The notes: generated by a model from the sequence alone, not told the origin. A stretch of DNA of 64,000 bases from Sphingobacterium multivorum (GCF_039511225.1 NZ_CP154261.1:5146001-5210000), one strand, 5' to 3'. Shown: positions 26,343-38,386, counted from the first letter of the stretch. Program-made: numbers and translations.

Positions 26343-26852
26343 TTATTTTAATAGTTTTTCAAATGCCTTACGTGATGCGCCTCTAAAATGTACCTCCCCA
26401 CAATAGTGGTACCCCAACTTTTCAAACACATGCAACATACCTCCATTGTCAAAATTAGTATCCACCTTGATACTATAAACGCCGTGGTCAACGGCGATCT
26501 CCTCCACTCCGGACATAATAGCCGTCCCCACACCTTTTATATGTGGATCCTGCGCCGAGGCCAGTCGGTGTATACCCACATAAGGACCATCACTTAACCA
26601 TTTTCCTTCAATATCATTATACGCAGGTTCGACATCAAAAATAATAGCAACGTAACCTACAGTCCTACGTTCAACTTCAACGACATGCCCATAGCCCTTA
26701 TCAATATCCGACTGCACCACATCTTCATTCGGATAACCATCTTGCCATTGTCGGCTACCTTGTTCTTTCCTGAGGGCAATTGCTTGTTGTATAATTTCCC
26801 AAATCCGTCCTTTATCAGCTAATGTCGCTTTTCGTATTTCAAACTTGTTCAT
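26343..26852 (-). CDS. GNAT-family N-acetyltransferase
   Basis: 169 residues with the GNAT layout: N-terminal IRKATLADKGRIWEIIQQAI, a central beta-strand region VVEVERRTVGYVAIIFDVE, acetyl-CoA motif region VGIHRLASAQDPHIKGVGTAIMSGVE (partial Q/RxxGxG/A as HIKGVGTA) and the C-terminal GMLHVFEKLGYHYCGEVHF. Substrate unknown. Close relatives in Bacteroidota are mostly annotated only as GNAT. No operon partner. Confidence 0.82.
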   Translation of the reverse strand: MNKFEIRKATLADKGRIWEIIQQAIALRKEQGSRQWQDGYPNEDVVQSDIDKGYGHVVEVERRTVGYVAIIFDVEPAYNDIEGKWLSDGPYVGIHRLASAQDPHIKGVGTAIMSGVEEIAVDHGVYSIKVDTNFDNGGMLHVFEKLGYHYCGEVHFRGASRKAFEKLLK

Positions 26853-27093
26853 CCTATCTGTTATTTTTATTTATAAAACTACATATTTTACAGCAACTCC
26901 AACGAATATCCCAAAACAGCAGCAATCTCTACAGATATCTACATTCTTTGATCAAACCTATTTGCAGGGCATAGTATTTGCTAGTCATTATACCTATCAA
27001 GCTTTTTAGCTACATCTAAATTTATTCATTCATAAAAAACGACAAACTTAAAATAATAGGCTATCAGCATCTTTAAAATACTATCAAAATAAC

Positions 27094-27101
27094 TAAGTTT
27101 G
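27094..27101 (+). promoter_or_regulatory. -7 box of ftsK
   Basis: TAAGTTTG fits TAnnTTTG; it lies 26 nt before ATG 27128 and 14 nt before GTG 27116. Confidence 0.5.
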
Positions 27102-27127
27102 TAAGCAGTATAATTGTGAGCTTTTCA

Positions 27128-29863
27128 ATGTCAAATAAAGGAAATACATTTAGGCAGACAGGGAATTCAGTTTCCGGCAAACGTGCCCCCCAAAAGGAAT
27201 CGACAACATTTAAAAAAGAAAAAAGTCAAAAAAACAGTGTACCAAGAGATTATTCTGATGCACAGCAAAAAGCTGTCAAGATATTAGGGATTTTATTGAT
27301 CTTACTTTCATTGGCATTTGCAACAGCTTTCGTCTCCTACTTATTCACGTGGGAAGACGATCAAAGTTATATTGCAAAAACAAATGGTGGATGGTCGACA
27401 TTATTTCGATCTGCAGAAGAAATTCATGATGAAGCTGTTGATCTACCCGTTGTCGACAATAAACTAGGGAAATTTGGCGCATTGCTTGCCAATCAATTCA
27501 TGTACGAATGGTTTGGCGTCGCATCTTTTCTTTTTATCCCCGTATTATTCATATTAGGATATCGCTTGTTGTTCAAGAAATCATTGCTTCCATTGTACCG
27601 TACTGTAGTCTATTCTTTTGTTGCTATCGTTTTTATCTCGGTGACGTTAGGCTTCCTGCACGGATTTATGGCTAATACACCGCATATGCTCGAGGGCAAA
27701 TTTGGCTTTTGGACCAATAAATTACTAGAAGCACAAGTTGGCATTGTCGGCGTCGGCTGTATCCTGGCTTTTGCCTACCTGACAACATTAATCTTACTTT
27801 ACAACCTCGATTTTAAATTTGTCCTGTTCAGTAATAGAAAATCCAAGTCATTCTCCGAAGATATGGAGGAAGAGGATGTAGATGAATATGCGCCACACAA
27901 TCTAAGAAACAAAATTCATATTGAAGATGATTCCATCCAGTCGGTGCGAGAATCTTTTCAACGGCCAACATCAATCAATGAGCGATTTCAATCTGCTCGT
28001 GAAAAAGACATACAGGAAGAACTTCAGCGCCCTGCTTTTACCCATCACCCTGTACCTGAGGTACAAATTGATCCGAAAGACAAAGTGGTGCTCTCCTTCG
28101 ATGACAGTCCGATGGAACGCACAGAAAGCACACCGTCAATCAGTTTTACAATTGATCAGCCGAATGAAGAATTTGATGCGGAGGACTTACCCCTAATCCG
28201 GGAATATCAAGCACCGAAAATCGAAGCAGAACCTCAACAAGAGCCAGAAGCAGCCATTGAAACTGATGCAGTACCCGGTCTGGTGGTCGAAGATATCAAA
28301 GAGGAAAAAGAAATTACCGCCAGTGACCTAGTGGCCCAATTCGGGCAGTATGACCCCAAATTGGATCTTTCTGGCTACCAACATCCAGCATTGGATTTAT
28401 TAAAGGACTATGGTGGTGGTAAAATTACCATCAATCAACAGGAACTCGAAGCAAACAAAAACAGGATTGTTGATACGCTGAGAAACTATAGCATCGAGAT
28501 CGAAAGTATCAAGGCAACGATAGGTCCAACAGTGACTTTGTATGAAATTATACCAAAACCAGGTGTACGGATTTCAAAAATCAAAAATCTGGAAGATGAC
28601 ATTGCCTTAAGTCTTGCGGCATTGGGTATACGGATTATTGCGCCTATGCCCGGAAAGGGAACGATCGGTATTGAGGTACCAAACTCCAGTCCCGAAATGG
28701 TATCTATGCGATCGGTACTTGCTACGGAGAAGTTTCAGAAAACAGACATGGATCTCCCAATTGCTTTAGGTAAAACAATTTCCAACGAAGTGTATATTGC
28801 CGATTTAGCTAAAATGCCTCACCTTCTGGTCGCTGGGGCTACTGGGCAAGGTAAATCAGTAGGTATCAACGCGATTCTGACATCCTTACTGTATAAAAAA
28901 CATCCGGCCGAATTAAAATTTGTCCTTGTTGACCCTAAGAAGGTTGAACTTTCCCTATTCAAAAAAGTTGAACGCCACTTCCTCGCAAAATTGCCTGACG
29001 ATGGAGATGCCATTATTACCGATACGAAGAAGGTAATCAACACCTTAAATTCCCTGTGTATAGAAATGGATCAACGTTATGATTTGTTAAAAAATGCGCA
29101 GGTAAGGAATTTAAAGGAATATAATGCAAAATTTATCAATCGCAGATTAAACCCTGAGGAGGGTCATCGATTCTTACCATATATCGTTCTTATTGTTGAT
29201 GAGTTTGCCGACTTGATGATGACAGCAGGAAAAGAGGTCGAAACACCGATTGCACGATTGGCACAATTAGCCCGTGCGGTAGGAATTCACTTGGTTATTG
29301 CAACCCAACGTCCTTCCGTCAATATCATTACCGGTACAATAAAGGCCAACTTCCCTGCACGTCTGGCATTCCGTGTGTTGTCGAAAGTCGATTCACGGAC
29401 CATTCTAGATACAGGCGGTGCAGATCAGTTGATCGGTCGAGGTGACATGCTTCTAGCGACTGGAAGTGATTTGATACGTATTCAATGTGCTTTTGTGGAT
29501 ACGCCTGAGGTTGAACAAATTTCCGATTACATCGGTGCGCAACGAGGCTATCCTTCGGCATTTATGCTTCCGGAATACGTAGACGAAAACGGAGATGGTT
29601 CTGGTAGTGTAGATTTTGATCCCAAAGACCGCGATCAGTTGTTTGAAGAAGCTGCCCGATTGATTGTCATGCATCAGCAAGGCTCTACGTCATTAATCCA
29701 ACGTAAATTAAAATTGGGTTATAACAGAGCAGGACGAATCATCGATCAATTGGAAGCTGCAGGAATTGTAGGTCCATTTGAAGGAAGTAAAGCCCGCGAA
29801 GTGCTTTATCCAGATGAGTATTCATTAGAACAATTTTTGGAGACGTTAAGAAAGGACAACTAA
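27128..29863 (+). CDS. ftsK: DNA translocase FtsK
   Basis: 911 residues from ATG 27128; a GTG four codons upstream (27116) is an alternative. Four N-terminal TM helices (roughly 50-240), an acidic Pro/Glu-rich linker (240-420), then the RecA-like motor with Walker A GATGQGKSVGINA and LVDPKKVELSLF, LIVDEFADLMM Walker B and VIATQRPSVNIITG. The C-terminal winged-helix gamma domain (about 845-895, GSTSLIQRKLKLGYNRAGRI) reads polar KOPS-type sequences and activates XerCD at dif. The linker is short for FtsK. lolA follows after one nucleotide. Confidence 0.94.
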   Translation: MSNKGNTFRQTGNSVSGKRAPQKESTTFKKEKSQKNSVPRDYSDAQQKAVKILGILLILLSLAFATAFVSYLFTWEDDQSYIAKTNGGWSTLFRSAEEIHDEAVDLPVVDNKLGKFGALLANQFMYEWFGVASFLFIPVLFILGYRLLFKKSLLPLYRTVVYSFVAIVFISVTLGFLHGFMANTPHMLEGKFGFWTNKLLEAQVGIVGVGCILAFAYLTTLILLYNLDFKFVLFSNRKSKSFSEDMEEEDVDEYAPHNLRNKIHIEDDSIQSVRESFQRPTSINERFQSAREKDIQEELQRPAFTHHPVPEVQIDPKDKVVLSFDDSPMERTESTPSISFTIDQPNEEFDAEDLPLIREYQAPKIEAEPQQEPEAAIETDAVPGLVVEDIKEEKEITASDLVAQFGQYDPKLDLSGYQHPALDLLKDYGGGKITINQQELEANKNRIVDTLRNYSIEIESIKATIGPTVTLYEIIPKPGVRISKIKNLEDDIALSLAALGIRIIAPMPGKGTIGIEVPNSSPEMVSMRSVLATEKFQKTDMDLPIALGKTISNEVYIADLAKMPHLLVAGATGQGKSVGINAILTSLLYKKHPAELKFVLVDPKKVELSLFKKVERHFLAKLPDDGDAIITDTKKVINTLNSLCIEMDQRYDLLKNAQVRNLKEYNAKFINRRLNPEEGHRFLPYIVLIVDEFADLMMTAGKEVETPIARLAQLARAVGIHLVIATQRPSVNIITGTIKANFPARLAFRVLSKVDSRTILDTGGADQLIGRGDMLLATGSDLIRIQCAFVDTPEVEQISDYIGAQRGYPSAFMLPEYVDENGDGSGSVDFDPKDRDQLFEEAARLIVMHQQGSTSLIQRKLKLGYNRAGRIIDQLEAAGIVGPFEGSKAREVLYPDEYSLEQFLETLRKDN

Positions 29864-29864
29864 G

Positions 29865-30518
29865 ATGAAAAAACAAGTATGGTTTATTGTAGGTCTGCTA
29901 ATCATGGCATACAGCCAAAACAGTTATGCACAAAATGACGCTGCTGCCAAGGCGTTACTGACAAAAGTAAGCCAAAAGTACAATGCATACAAAACAATAC
30001 AGGCCAATTTCTCATTAAACATTAAACAAGCTAATGGCGGCTCGCATACTGATGCCGGAACAATATACCTGGACAAGAGTAACAACAAGTACCAGGTCAA
30101 TACCAAAAATCAAGTATTGATATCGGATTCCAAGACACAGTGGAATATCATGAAGGCCGAAAAAGAAGTTGAAATCTCAGAAGCAAGCAATTCGACCAAC
30201 GAGATCAATCCAACAAATATATTCAGCTTCTATACCACCGGTTTTAAATATACCTTGACTAATACAGAAAAGGTAAAGGGGCTTAGCTTAAGTGTTGTTG
30301 AATTAAGTCCACTTGATAGCAAAAAAAACTATTCAAAGATCAAGCTGCGCATCAACAAAGCAAGCAGTCTGATCTATGATACCACCGTATTTGATAAAAG
30401 TGGTAATCGCTACACCTATACATTAACTTCACAGGAAGGTAATAAGGCGCTTTCCGGTAGTCTATTCGTATTCAACAAAAATGATTATAAAGGTTTCGAC
30501 GTCGTCGATCTGAGGTAA
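29865..30518 (+). CDS. lolA: Outer-membrane lipoprotein carrier protein LolA
   Basis: 217 residues. A signal peptide covers about 1-22 (WFIVGLLIMAYSQNSYA) and the mature protein starts with helical DAAAKALLTKVSQKYNAYKT, then beta-rich LolA-type strands with GTIYLDKSNNKYQV and LSPLDSKKNYSKIKLRI. LolA ferries lipoproteins across the periplasm. The one-nucleotide gap to ftsK marks co-transcription; ftsK-lolA pairing is common in bacteria. It ends at a perfect 46-bp palindromic terminator. Confidence 0.88.
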   Translation: MKKQVWFIVGLLIMAYSQNSYAQNDAAAKALLTKVSQKYNAYKTIQANFSLNIKQANGGSHTDAGTIYLDKSNNKYQVNTKNQVLISDSKTQWNIMKAEKEVEISEASNSTNEINPTNIFSFYTTGFKYTLTNTEKVKGLSLSVVELSPLDSKKNYSKIKLRINKASSLIYDTTVFDKSGNRYTYTLTSQEGNKALSGSLFVFNKNDYKGFDVVDLR

Positions 30519-30553
30519 AAATAGAGCAACGCTACAGGTCTGATTGAAGACCG

Positions 30554-30599
30554 CACAATAAAAAGGGCTTTCCACTAGTGGAAAGCCCTTTTTATTGTG
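30554..30599. terminator. Bidirectional terminator, 46-bp perfect palindrome
   Basis: Perfectly symmetric about 30576/30577 (centre ACTAGT), with AAAAAGGGC / GCCCTTTTT arms. It sits between convergent lolA and the lytic transglycosylase gene. Confidence 0.85.
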
Positions 30600-30611
30600 A
30601 AGTACTCCATT

Positions 30612-31424
30612 TTACAGCATGTTCGGTTCCTTATCCAACGTCTCACTTTCTTTATTGGCATAACGTGAATAGCCATGCTTCTGTGGATGTTCGATAATTT
30701 CCTTCATTGAAACAAGTTTGTACACATACGACCCCGTTTCATTATTCAATTTCAAGGCAAAATAGTCGTCCTTTTTTTGTCTTCTTATAGAACCTCTTAA
30801 ACTACCATCACCGACATTATACGCCGCAGCAACCAAGGTCCAGTTACCAAATTGGCCATAGAGGTATTTGAGGTATCTCGCTGCAGCATGCGTAGATTTA
30901 ACAAGATCCTTTCGGTCATCTACCGTACCATTGACTTTTAATCCATACAAACGGGCTGTTGCAGGCATAAATTGCCAATAGCCACCAGCCCCCTTCGATG
31001 AAACAACAGCTTTACTAAGGCCACTTTCCACCAATGGAATGTACTTGAAATCTTCCGGAATACCATGTGATTTAAGGATCTTTGCAATCATAGGCAAATA
31101 GGTCTCTGCCTTTTTGTGCATATCGTACGATCCTGTTTTTTTAAACGAGAATCGACTGAAAAATTTACGCAATTTACTTTCCACAAGCGGACGATCCATC
31201 GGTAATGAATCTTCGGCAAATGTCAATGAATTCATATACGATTCAAACGAATTGCTTTTTTCTTTTTTTTCTTCTTCATCCCCATGATGAGCGGGAACTA
31301 CTACGCGCTTCGGTTCAACGATCTTATCGCCGTTTGAAGCATTGTTGTGTGGGGTTGAGTATAACTTTGACAGCAATAAAGCAAACAAAATCAGACTACT
31401 ACATAAAACTTTCTTTCTTATCAT
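30612..31424 (-). CDS. Lytic transglycosylase (SLT/MltD-like)
   Basis: 270 residues. N-terminal hydrophobic segment (about 4-22) as signal or anchor, a charged linker, then the SLT domain (about 110-250). The catalytic glutamate sits in PLVESGLSKAVVSSKGAGG, followed by GYWQFMPATARLYGL and the AAAYNVGDGSL motif. It cleaves peptidoglycan between MurNAc and GlcNAc to give 1,6-anhydro ends. No LysM repeats, unlike MltD of E. coli. A TATCTTTG box (31496-31503) lies 71 nt upstream. Confidence 0.88.
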   Translation of the reverse strand: MIRKKVLCSSLILFALLLSKLYSTPHNNASNGDKIVEPKRVVVPAHHGDEEEKKEKSNSFESYMNSLTFAEDSLPMDRPLVESKLRKFFSRFSFKKTGSYDMHKKAETYLPMIAKILKSHGIPEDFKYIPLVESGLSKAVVSSKGAGGYWQFMPATARLYGLKVNGTVDDRKDLVKSTHAAARYLKYLYGQFGNWTLVAAAYNVGDGSLRGSIRRQKKDDYFALKLNNETGSYVYKLVSMKEIIEHPQKHGYSRYANKESETLDKEPNML

Positions 31425-31495
31425 TCACTCCCTTAATGCTATCCTATCCACGACTGCAATCGATCAAAAAATAGCTTGGTTCAAATTCAAGGGTA

Positions 31496-31503
31496 CAAAG
31501 ATA
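31496..31503 (-). promoter_or_regulatory. -7 box of the lytic transglycosylase gene
   Basis: Reverse strand TATCTTTG fits TAnnTTTG, 71 nt before the start codon. Confidence 0.5.
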
Positions 31504-31635
31504 AACACTATTTATTTAAAAAACAAATAGTTACATTCTAGACAACTTGAAGCGGCTTTTTTGGGCGCAAAAACGCACTAAATTCAAGAAAAGACAAAAA
31601 GATAAGGATTTTTTCGCAAAACCCAAAATTATACC

Positions 31636-31643
31636 TAACTTTG
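31636..31643 (+). promoter_or_regulatory. -7 box of the pseudouridine synthase gene
   Basis: TAACTTTG fits TAnnTTTG, 24 nt before the ATG at 31668. Confidence 0.55.
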
Positions 31644-31667
31644 TGGTTCACATTTTAGCAAAACACA

Positions 31668-33161
31668 ATGCCATTCAGCAATAAAAGGAACAGTCGTGAT
31701 GACAACTCCAGAAAGTCACGAGGCAACTCAGATAGTTTCAAATCTAGAGGCGATAAGAACAATAGTTTCGGAAAAAAATCATATGGGTCGAATGACCAAT
31801 CTGAAAGAGGCTCTTTCAGAAAAGATGATAATCGTGAGAACAGATCATTCGGATCTAAAAAATTCTCAGACAAACCTTCCTTCCGAGGAGATAACAATTC
31901 CTTCCGTTCAAAAGATAATTCAGAAAAATCATTTGGTAGAGGGGGCCGCTCATTTGATAAAAATGATTCTTCAAGATCTTTTGACAAAAAAGATAACTTC
32001 AAACGTTCCGATAGAAACGATTCTTCAAGATCCTTTGACCGTTCAGAGCGTTCTTTTGATAAAAGAGATAGTTTCAAACGTACAGACAGAAATGACTCCG
32101 CAAGATCTTTTGACCGTTCAGAGCGTTCTTTTGATAAAAGAGATAGTTTCAAACGTACAGATAGAAATGATTCCTCAAGATCTTTTGACCGTTCAGAGCG
32201 TTCTTTCGATAAAAAAGATAACTTCAAACGTTCAGACAGAAATGACAGCCCAAGATCATTCGATAGATCAGAGCGTTCTTTTGATAAAAGAGACAGTTTC
32301 AAACGTTCAGACAGAAATGACTCTTCAAGACCTTCTAACAGAAAGTTTGACGGCGAAAGAAGTAGAAATTTTGATGACAACAAAAACTTTGGTGATAAAC
32401 AATATATTAAACGTCCAAAGAAAAAAGCAGAGGATGCAGAGGATGATGGCTTAGTTCGTTTAAACCGTTACATCGCCAATGCTGGTATCTGTTCAAGACG
32501 TAAAGCGGATGAGCTTATCACTGCTGGTGTTATTTGGGTAAATGGAGAACCTGTTACGGAATTGGGTACTAAGGTAGATCCAGCAACAGATGAAATCCGT
32601 TACAACAACGAACGTTTAAAACGTGAAAAAAATGTTTATGTTTTATTGAACAAGCCAAAAGATTATATCACGACTACAGATGATCCGCAGGAGCGTCATA
32701 CCGTAATGGAACTTGTTTCTAAAGCGACAAAAGAAAGAATCTATCCTGTTGGTCGTCTTGACAGAAACACAACGGGACTACTTTTGATGACAAATGATGG
32801 TAGCCTTGCTGAAAAACTTTCACACCCGCGCAACAGCATCAGCAAAATCTATAATGTCGAGTTAAACAAAAGCCTTACACAAGGTGATTTCAACAAAATC
32901 AGCTTTGGTATCGAATTAGAAGATGGTGTAATCAAACCTGATGACTTGAGCTATGTTCAAGGTGGATCAAAACGTGAAGTCGGTATCCAAATCCACTCGG
33001 GGAAAAATCGCATCGTGCGTCGTATTTTTGAATCACTAGGATATGAAGTTGTTAAATTAGACCGTGTGGTTTATGCAAACTTAACGAAAAAAGACCTTCC
33101 ACGTGGCCGTTGGAGATATTTAGAGGAGCGTGAAATCGTGCAATTAAAGCACCTGATTTAA
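31668..33161 (+). CDS. rluB: RluB-like pseudouridine synthase with long repetitive disordered N-terminus
   Basis: 497 residues. Residues 1-250 are low-complexity, rich in Ser, Arg, Asp, Lys and Phe, with four 25-residue repeats of the type DRNDSSRSFDRSERSFDKRD. From about 260 comes an S4 domain (RLNRYIANAGICSRRKADEL) and then the RsuA/RluB/E/F catalytic domain with GRLDRNTTGLLLMTNDG, where the second Asp-type residue after GRL is the nucleophile. RluB modifies U2605 of 23S rRNA in E. coli; assignment among RluB/E/F is by resemblance. The N-terminus probably binds RNA or condenses. Confidence 0.9.
   Translation: MPFSNKRNSRDDNSRKSRGNSDSFKSRGDKNNSFGKKSYGSNDQSERGSFRKDDNRENRSFGSKKFSDKPSFRGDNNSFRSKDNSEKSFGRGGRSFDKNDSSRSFDKKDNFKRSDRNDSSRSFDRSERSFDKRDSFKRTDRNDSARSFDRSERSFDKRDSFKRTDRNDSSRSFDRSERSFDKKDNFKRSDRNDSPRSFDRSERSFDKRDSFKRSDRNDSSRPSNRKFDGERSRNFDDNKNFGDKQYIKRPKKKAEDAEDDGLVRLNRYIANAGICSRRKADELITAGVIWVNGEPVTELGTKVDPATDEIRYNNERLKREKNVYVLLNKPKDYITTTDDPQERHTVMELVSKATKERIYPVGRLDRNTTGLLLMTNDGSLAEKLSHPRNSISKIYNVELNKSLTQGDFNKISFGIELEDGVIKPDDLSYVQGGSKREVGIQIHSGKNRIVRRIFESLGYEVVKLDRVVYANLTKKDLPRGRWRYLEEREIVQLKHLI
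32010..32309 (+). repeat. Four 75-bp in-frame tandem repeats in the pseudouridine synthase gene
   Basis: Four head-to-tail 75-nt units begin at 32010, 32085, 32160 and 32235, each encoding 25 residues starting DRNDS. A partial fifth unit starts at 32310. Copies differ mostly at silent or conservative positions (SS, SA, SP after DRND; KRDS or KKDN late in the unit). No frame shift between units. Confidence 0.92.
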
Positions 33162-33180
33162 TCGCTTAAGCAGATAAATA

Positions 33181-33222
33181 AAAATAAAGGACGGTCATTC
33201 AGTTAACCGTCCTTTATTTTTT
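33181..33222 (+). terminator. Terminator after the pseudouridine synthase gene
   Basis: 15-bp stem (33181-33195 with 33206-33220), 10-nt loop, T-run. It touches the next promoter box at 33222. Confidence 0.8.
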
Positions 33223-33229
33223 ATATTTG
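33222..33229 (+). promoter_or_regulatory. -7 box of the MazG-like gene
   Basis: TATATTTG fits TAnnTTTG, 26 nt before the ATG, directly joined to the preceding terminator. Confidence 0.5.
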
Positions 33230-33255
33230 CTCTTTCAAATAATAAAACAAAGAAT

Positions 33256-33723
33256 ATGACTGATCCGAAAACACTTTCATCCGTTGCGGAATTCCATAAA
33301 ACATTCCAACATCCAATCCTAGACACGCCTACTATTCCGTCTGAACAAAGATGTGCCTTAAGGGTATCCTTGATCGCCGAAGAATTAAAAGAACTAGAAG
33401 AGGCCATCCAGGATAAAGATTTGGTCGAGATTGCAGATGCGCTATGTGACATTCAATATGTACTCGCTGGAGCGGTATTGGAATTTGGTTTAAAAGATAA
33501 ATTTTCAGCTCTTTTTGATGAAGTTCAACGTTCCAATATGAGCAAGGCATGTAAAGACGAGGCGGAAGCTATCGCTACACAGGAGCACTATAAATTAAAA
33601 GGTGTAGAATCCTATTACAAAGAAGTTGATGGCAAATTTTTGGTATTCAGAACAGCCGACAATAAAACGTTAAAATCTATCAATTACTCTCCAGCCGATT
33701 TAAAAACAATTGTTGAGGGCTAA
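33256..33723 (+). CDS. MazG-like nucleoside triphosphate pyrophosphohydrolase
   Basis: 155 residues, helical. The EELKELEEAIQDKDLVEIADALCDIQYVLAG region (about 41-72) carries the ExxE...ExxD metal-binding pattern of the all-alpha MazG/HisE NTP pyrophosphatase fold, and VQRSNMSK is the usual following nucleotide-binding patch. It hydrolyses NTP or dNTP to NMP and pyrophosphate; the true substrate is unknown and could be a modified nucleotide. The C-terminal 45 residues are an extension seen in phage/Bacteroidota members. Single gene. Confidence 0.83.
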   Translation: MTDPKTLSSVAEFHKTFQHPILDTPTIPSEQRCALRVSLIAEELKELEEAIQDKDLVEIADALCDIQYVLAGAVLEFGLKDKFSALFDEVQRSNMSKACKDEAEAIATQEHYKLKGVESYYKEVDGKFLVFRTADNKTLKSINYSPADLKTIVEG

Positions 33724-33758
33724 ATAAAAGAGGAAATCTTACCCTATTTTTTGTAGGT

Positions 33759-33796
33759 AAACAGCAAAGGCTTCATTAGAGAAGCCTTTGCTGTTT
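33759..33796. terminator. Bidirectional terminator
   Basis: 16-bp perfect stem (33759-33774 with 33781-33796), loop ATTAGA; between convergent MazG-like and radical SAM genes. Confidence 0.82.
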
Positions 33797-33872
33797 TTAT
33801 AGCGCGGAATATATTCGTTAAACGCGATAGCATACAATGATCTATCAAAAGAGTATAAAATATTAGGGACGA

Positions 33873-34814
33873 CTAAAAAAGACTTCCCTGCACAACCTGA
33901 CGTGCTTCCAATCCCTTATCGATATATGTTTGAATACCTGATTTCGGTAAGCCCCAATTCGGAGCAATTAACAATTCTTTATCTGCAATCCCGAAAATAC
34001 GTTGAATGATCAGATCAGGACGCAATCGAGGAATAAACTTTGCTAAGAATTCGGTATAACCTTCCATCGAGAAAAGTTCAAAGGGCTCACGTTTGAACTT
34101 AACACCCATAATAGATCCCTCTACTATATGTAGGTGATGCAACTTCACAAATTTGATCTGTGGGAAGCGGTTGATTTCATCTGCATATTTCAACATCATT
34201 TCTTCAGATTCCCATGGGAAGCCAAAGATGGTATGCACACAAAGCTCCAACGGAGTATCCTTCAGCATGTCCATCACCTGAACAAATTCGTCGTGAGAAC
34301 AGCCTCTATTGATCTGCTCCAATGTATCGTTGTAAATAGATTCCATACCCATTTCCAAATCCACATCGTAACGATCTGTATAAGACTCCAACAATGCTAT
34401 CTTTTCAAAATCCAAACAATCAGGACGTGTACCCACAGAAAGACCTAAGGTATTTTCGGGGTCAATACTTAAAGCCTCATCATACATCATTTTCAGTAGA
34501 TGAGTCGGCGCATATGTATTTGTATTTGGCTGGAAATAAATGATAAATTTCTCGGCGCCATAGCTATTACGTGCTCTTTCAATGCCCGACTCCACCTGCT
34601 CCCGTATCGAAGGGATTTTACGCGCAGTATCCGGTGTAAAAGAATCCACATTACAGTACGTACAACCACCATAGCCCTTACTACCATCACGATTGGGACA
34701 AGTAAAATTACCATCCACAATCACTTTAAACACTTTCTGTCCGTTATACTTTTGCTTTAAATAAGCCCCGTAATGATTATACGGTTTAATTCCGTTATCC
34801 AATAATGTACCCAT
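33873..34814 (-). CDS. YhcC-type radical SAM protein (TIGR01212 family)
   Basis: 313 residues. The Fe-S motif is FTCPNRDGSKGYGGCTYCN (about 37-55), the spaced Cys pattern typical of TIGR01212/YhcC proteins rather than a plain CxxxCxxC. FQPNTNTYAP, GLSVGTRPDCL and DVDLEMGMES follow in the TIM barrel, with LHHLHIVEGS later. Function in the cell is poorly defined; a tRNA or cofactor modification role has been suggested for relatives. The promoter box TAACTTTG ends 7 nt before the ATG, so the mRNA may be leaderless. Confidence 0.88.
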   Translation of the reverse strand: MGTLLDNGIKPYNHYGAYLKQKYNGQKVFKVIVDGNFTCPNRDGSKGYGGCTYCNVDSFTPDTARKIPSIREQVESGIERARNSYGAEKFIIYFQPNTNTYAPTHLLKMMYDEALSIDPENTLGLSVGTRPDCLDFEKIALLESYTDRYDVDLEMGMESIYNDTLEQINRGCSHDEFVQVMDMLKDTPLELCVHTIFGFPWESEEMMLKYADEINRFPQIKFVKLHHLHIVEGSIMGVKFKREPFELFSMEGYTEFLAKFIPRLRPDLIIQRIFGIADKELLIAPNWGLPKSGIQTYIDKGLEARQVVQGSLF

Positions 34815-34821
34815 TGCGCTG

Positions 34822-34829
34822 CAAAGTTA
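34822..34829 (-). promoter_or_regulatory. -7 box of the YhcC-type gene, 7 nt from the ATG
   Basis: Reverse strand TAACTTTG fits the consensus exactly; only 7 nt separate it from the start codon at 34814. Confidence 0.6.
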
Positions 34830-34962
34830 CTCAATAAAAATCATAATTGTATTATTACTCAGGAACAAAGCACTATGACATCACCCATTGTTGTGTCATT
34901 GTAAAAGATATCAGTTGTAAGGATAAACACTATTTTTACAGTAATAGATAGGCATGTATCTA

Positions 34963-35000
34963 AACGAAAGAAGCCCTTGACTGTTTCCAGCAAGGGCTTC
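34963..35000 (-). terminator. rRNA operon terminator
   Basis: 10-bp stem GAAGCCCTTG / CAAGGGCTTC (34970-34979 and 34991-35000) followed on the reverse strand by TTTCGTTTA. It lies 12 nt beyond the 5S gene. Confidence 0.75.
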
Positions 35001-35012
35001 CGTGTAAAAAAA

Positions 35013-35118
35013 GGCACCGACCTACTCTCCCACCTGTTACGGCAATACCATCGGCTCTGGCGGGCTTGACTGCTCTGTTCGGAATGGGAAGAGGTAGACA
35101 CCGCCGATATAGGCACCT
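35013..35118 (-). rRNA. rrf: 5S ribosomal RNA
   Basis: Reverse strand begins GGTGCCTATATCGGCGG and contains the conserved loop (CCGAACAGAGCAGTCAAGCC) and the 3' GTAGGTCGGTGCC. Ends are placed by complementarity of the terminal helix and may be off by a few bases. Last gene of the operon, followed by a hairpin terminator. Confidence 0.9.
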
Positions 35119-35276
35119 AAATATTTTTTTAGATCTGAGATCAGGGATAAGAGTATCAGGAGCCTGTAAGGTCCGAAATAATCCCTATGTTCATATCTAA
35201 ATGACATATCTATTGAAAGAGTTTCGTTTCTGTTTTGTTTCTAAAAATTAAAGAGGAAGACAACAGTGTTATCTGC

Positions 35277-38160
<2,884 letters not shown>

Positions 38161-38322
38161 GCATAGCCTTTTGCTACTATGCGGCTGCTTTTGATATATA
38201 TACTCATATGCTACGCAGAGATTCGTTCGGCATTCACCGAGGGTCTCCTCTCTACATCAGACACATACACGTATTGTCTCTATACTGTTGTCTTCTCTTG
38301 TAATTTTTTTTCTCTTTCAATA

Positions 38323-38333
38323 TGTCAAAGAAC
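38323..38333 (-). promoter_or_regulatory. boxA-like antitermination site before 23S
   Basis: Reverse strand GTTCTTTGACA, close to boxA (TGCTCTTTA), located in the spacer between tRNA-Ala and 23S. NusB/S10 binding is inferred. Confidence 0.5.
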
Positions 38334-38386
38334 TCTTTTTCCGGTTTGTTTCCTCGGAGCATCTGTCGATGTCCCTCCCGGAGATG

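Noticed and set aside
32010..32309. Possible CRISPR array
   Set aside because: Repeats are directly adjacent, coding, in frame and have no spacers or cas genes.
31655..32383. 242-codon reverse-strand frame and 252-codon second forward frame across the repeats
   Set aside because: They arise because 75-bp in-frame repeats have no stops in the other frames; the composition is a shadow of the Ser/Arg/Asp protein and the third frame carries the real S4/RluB gene.
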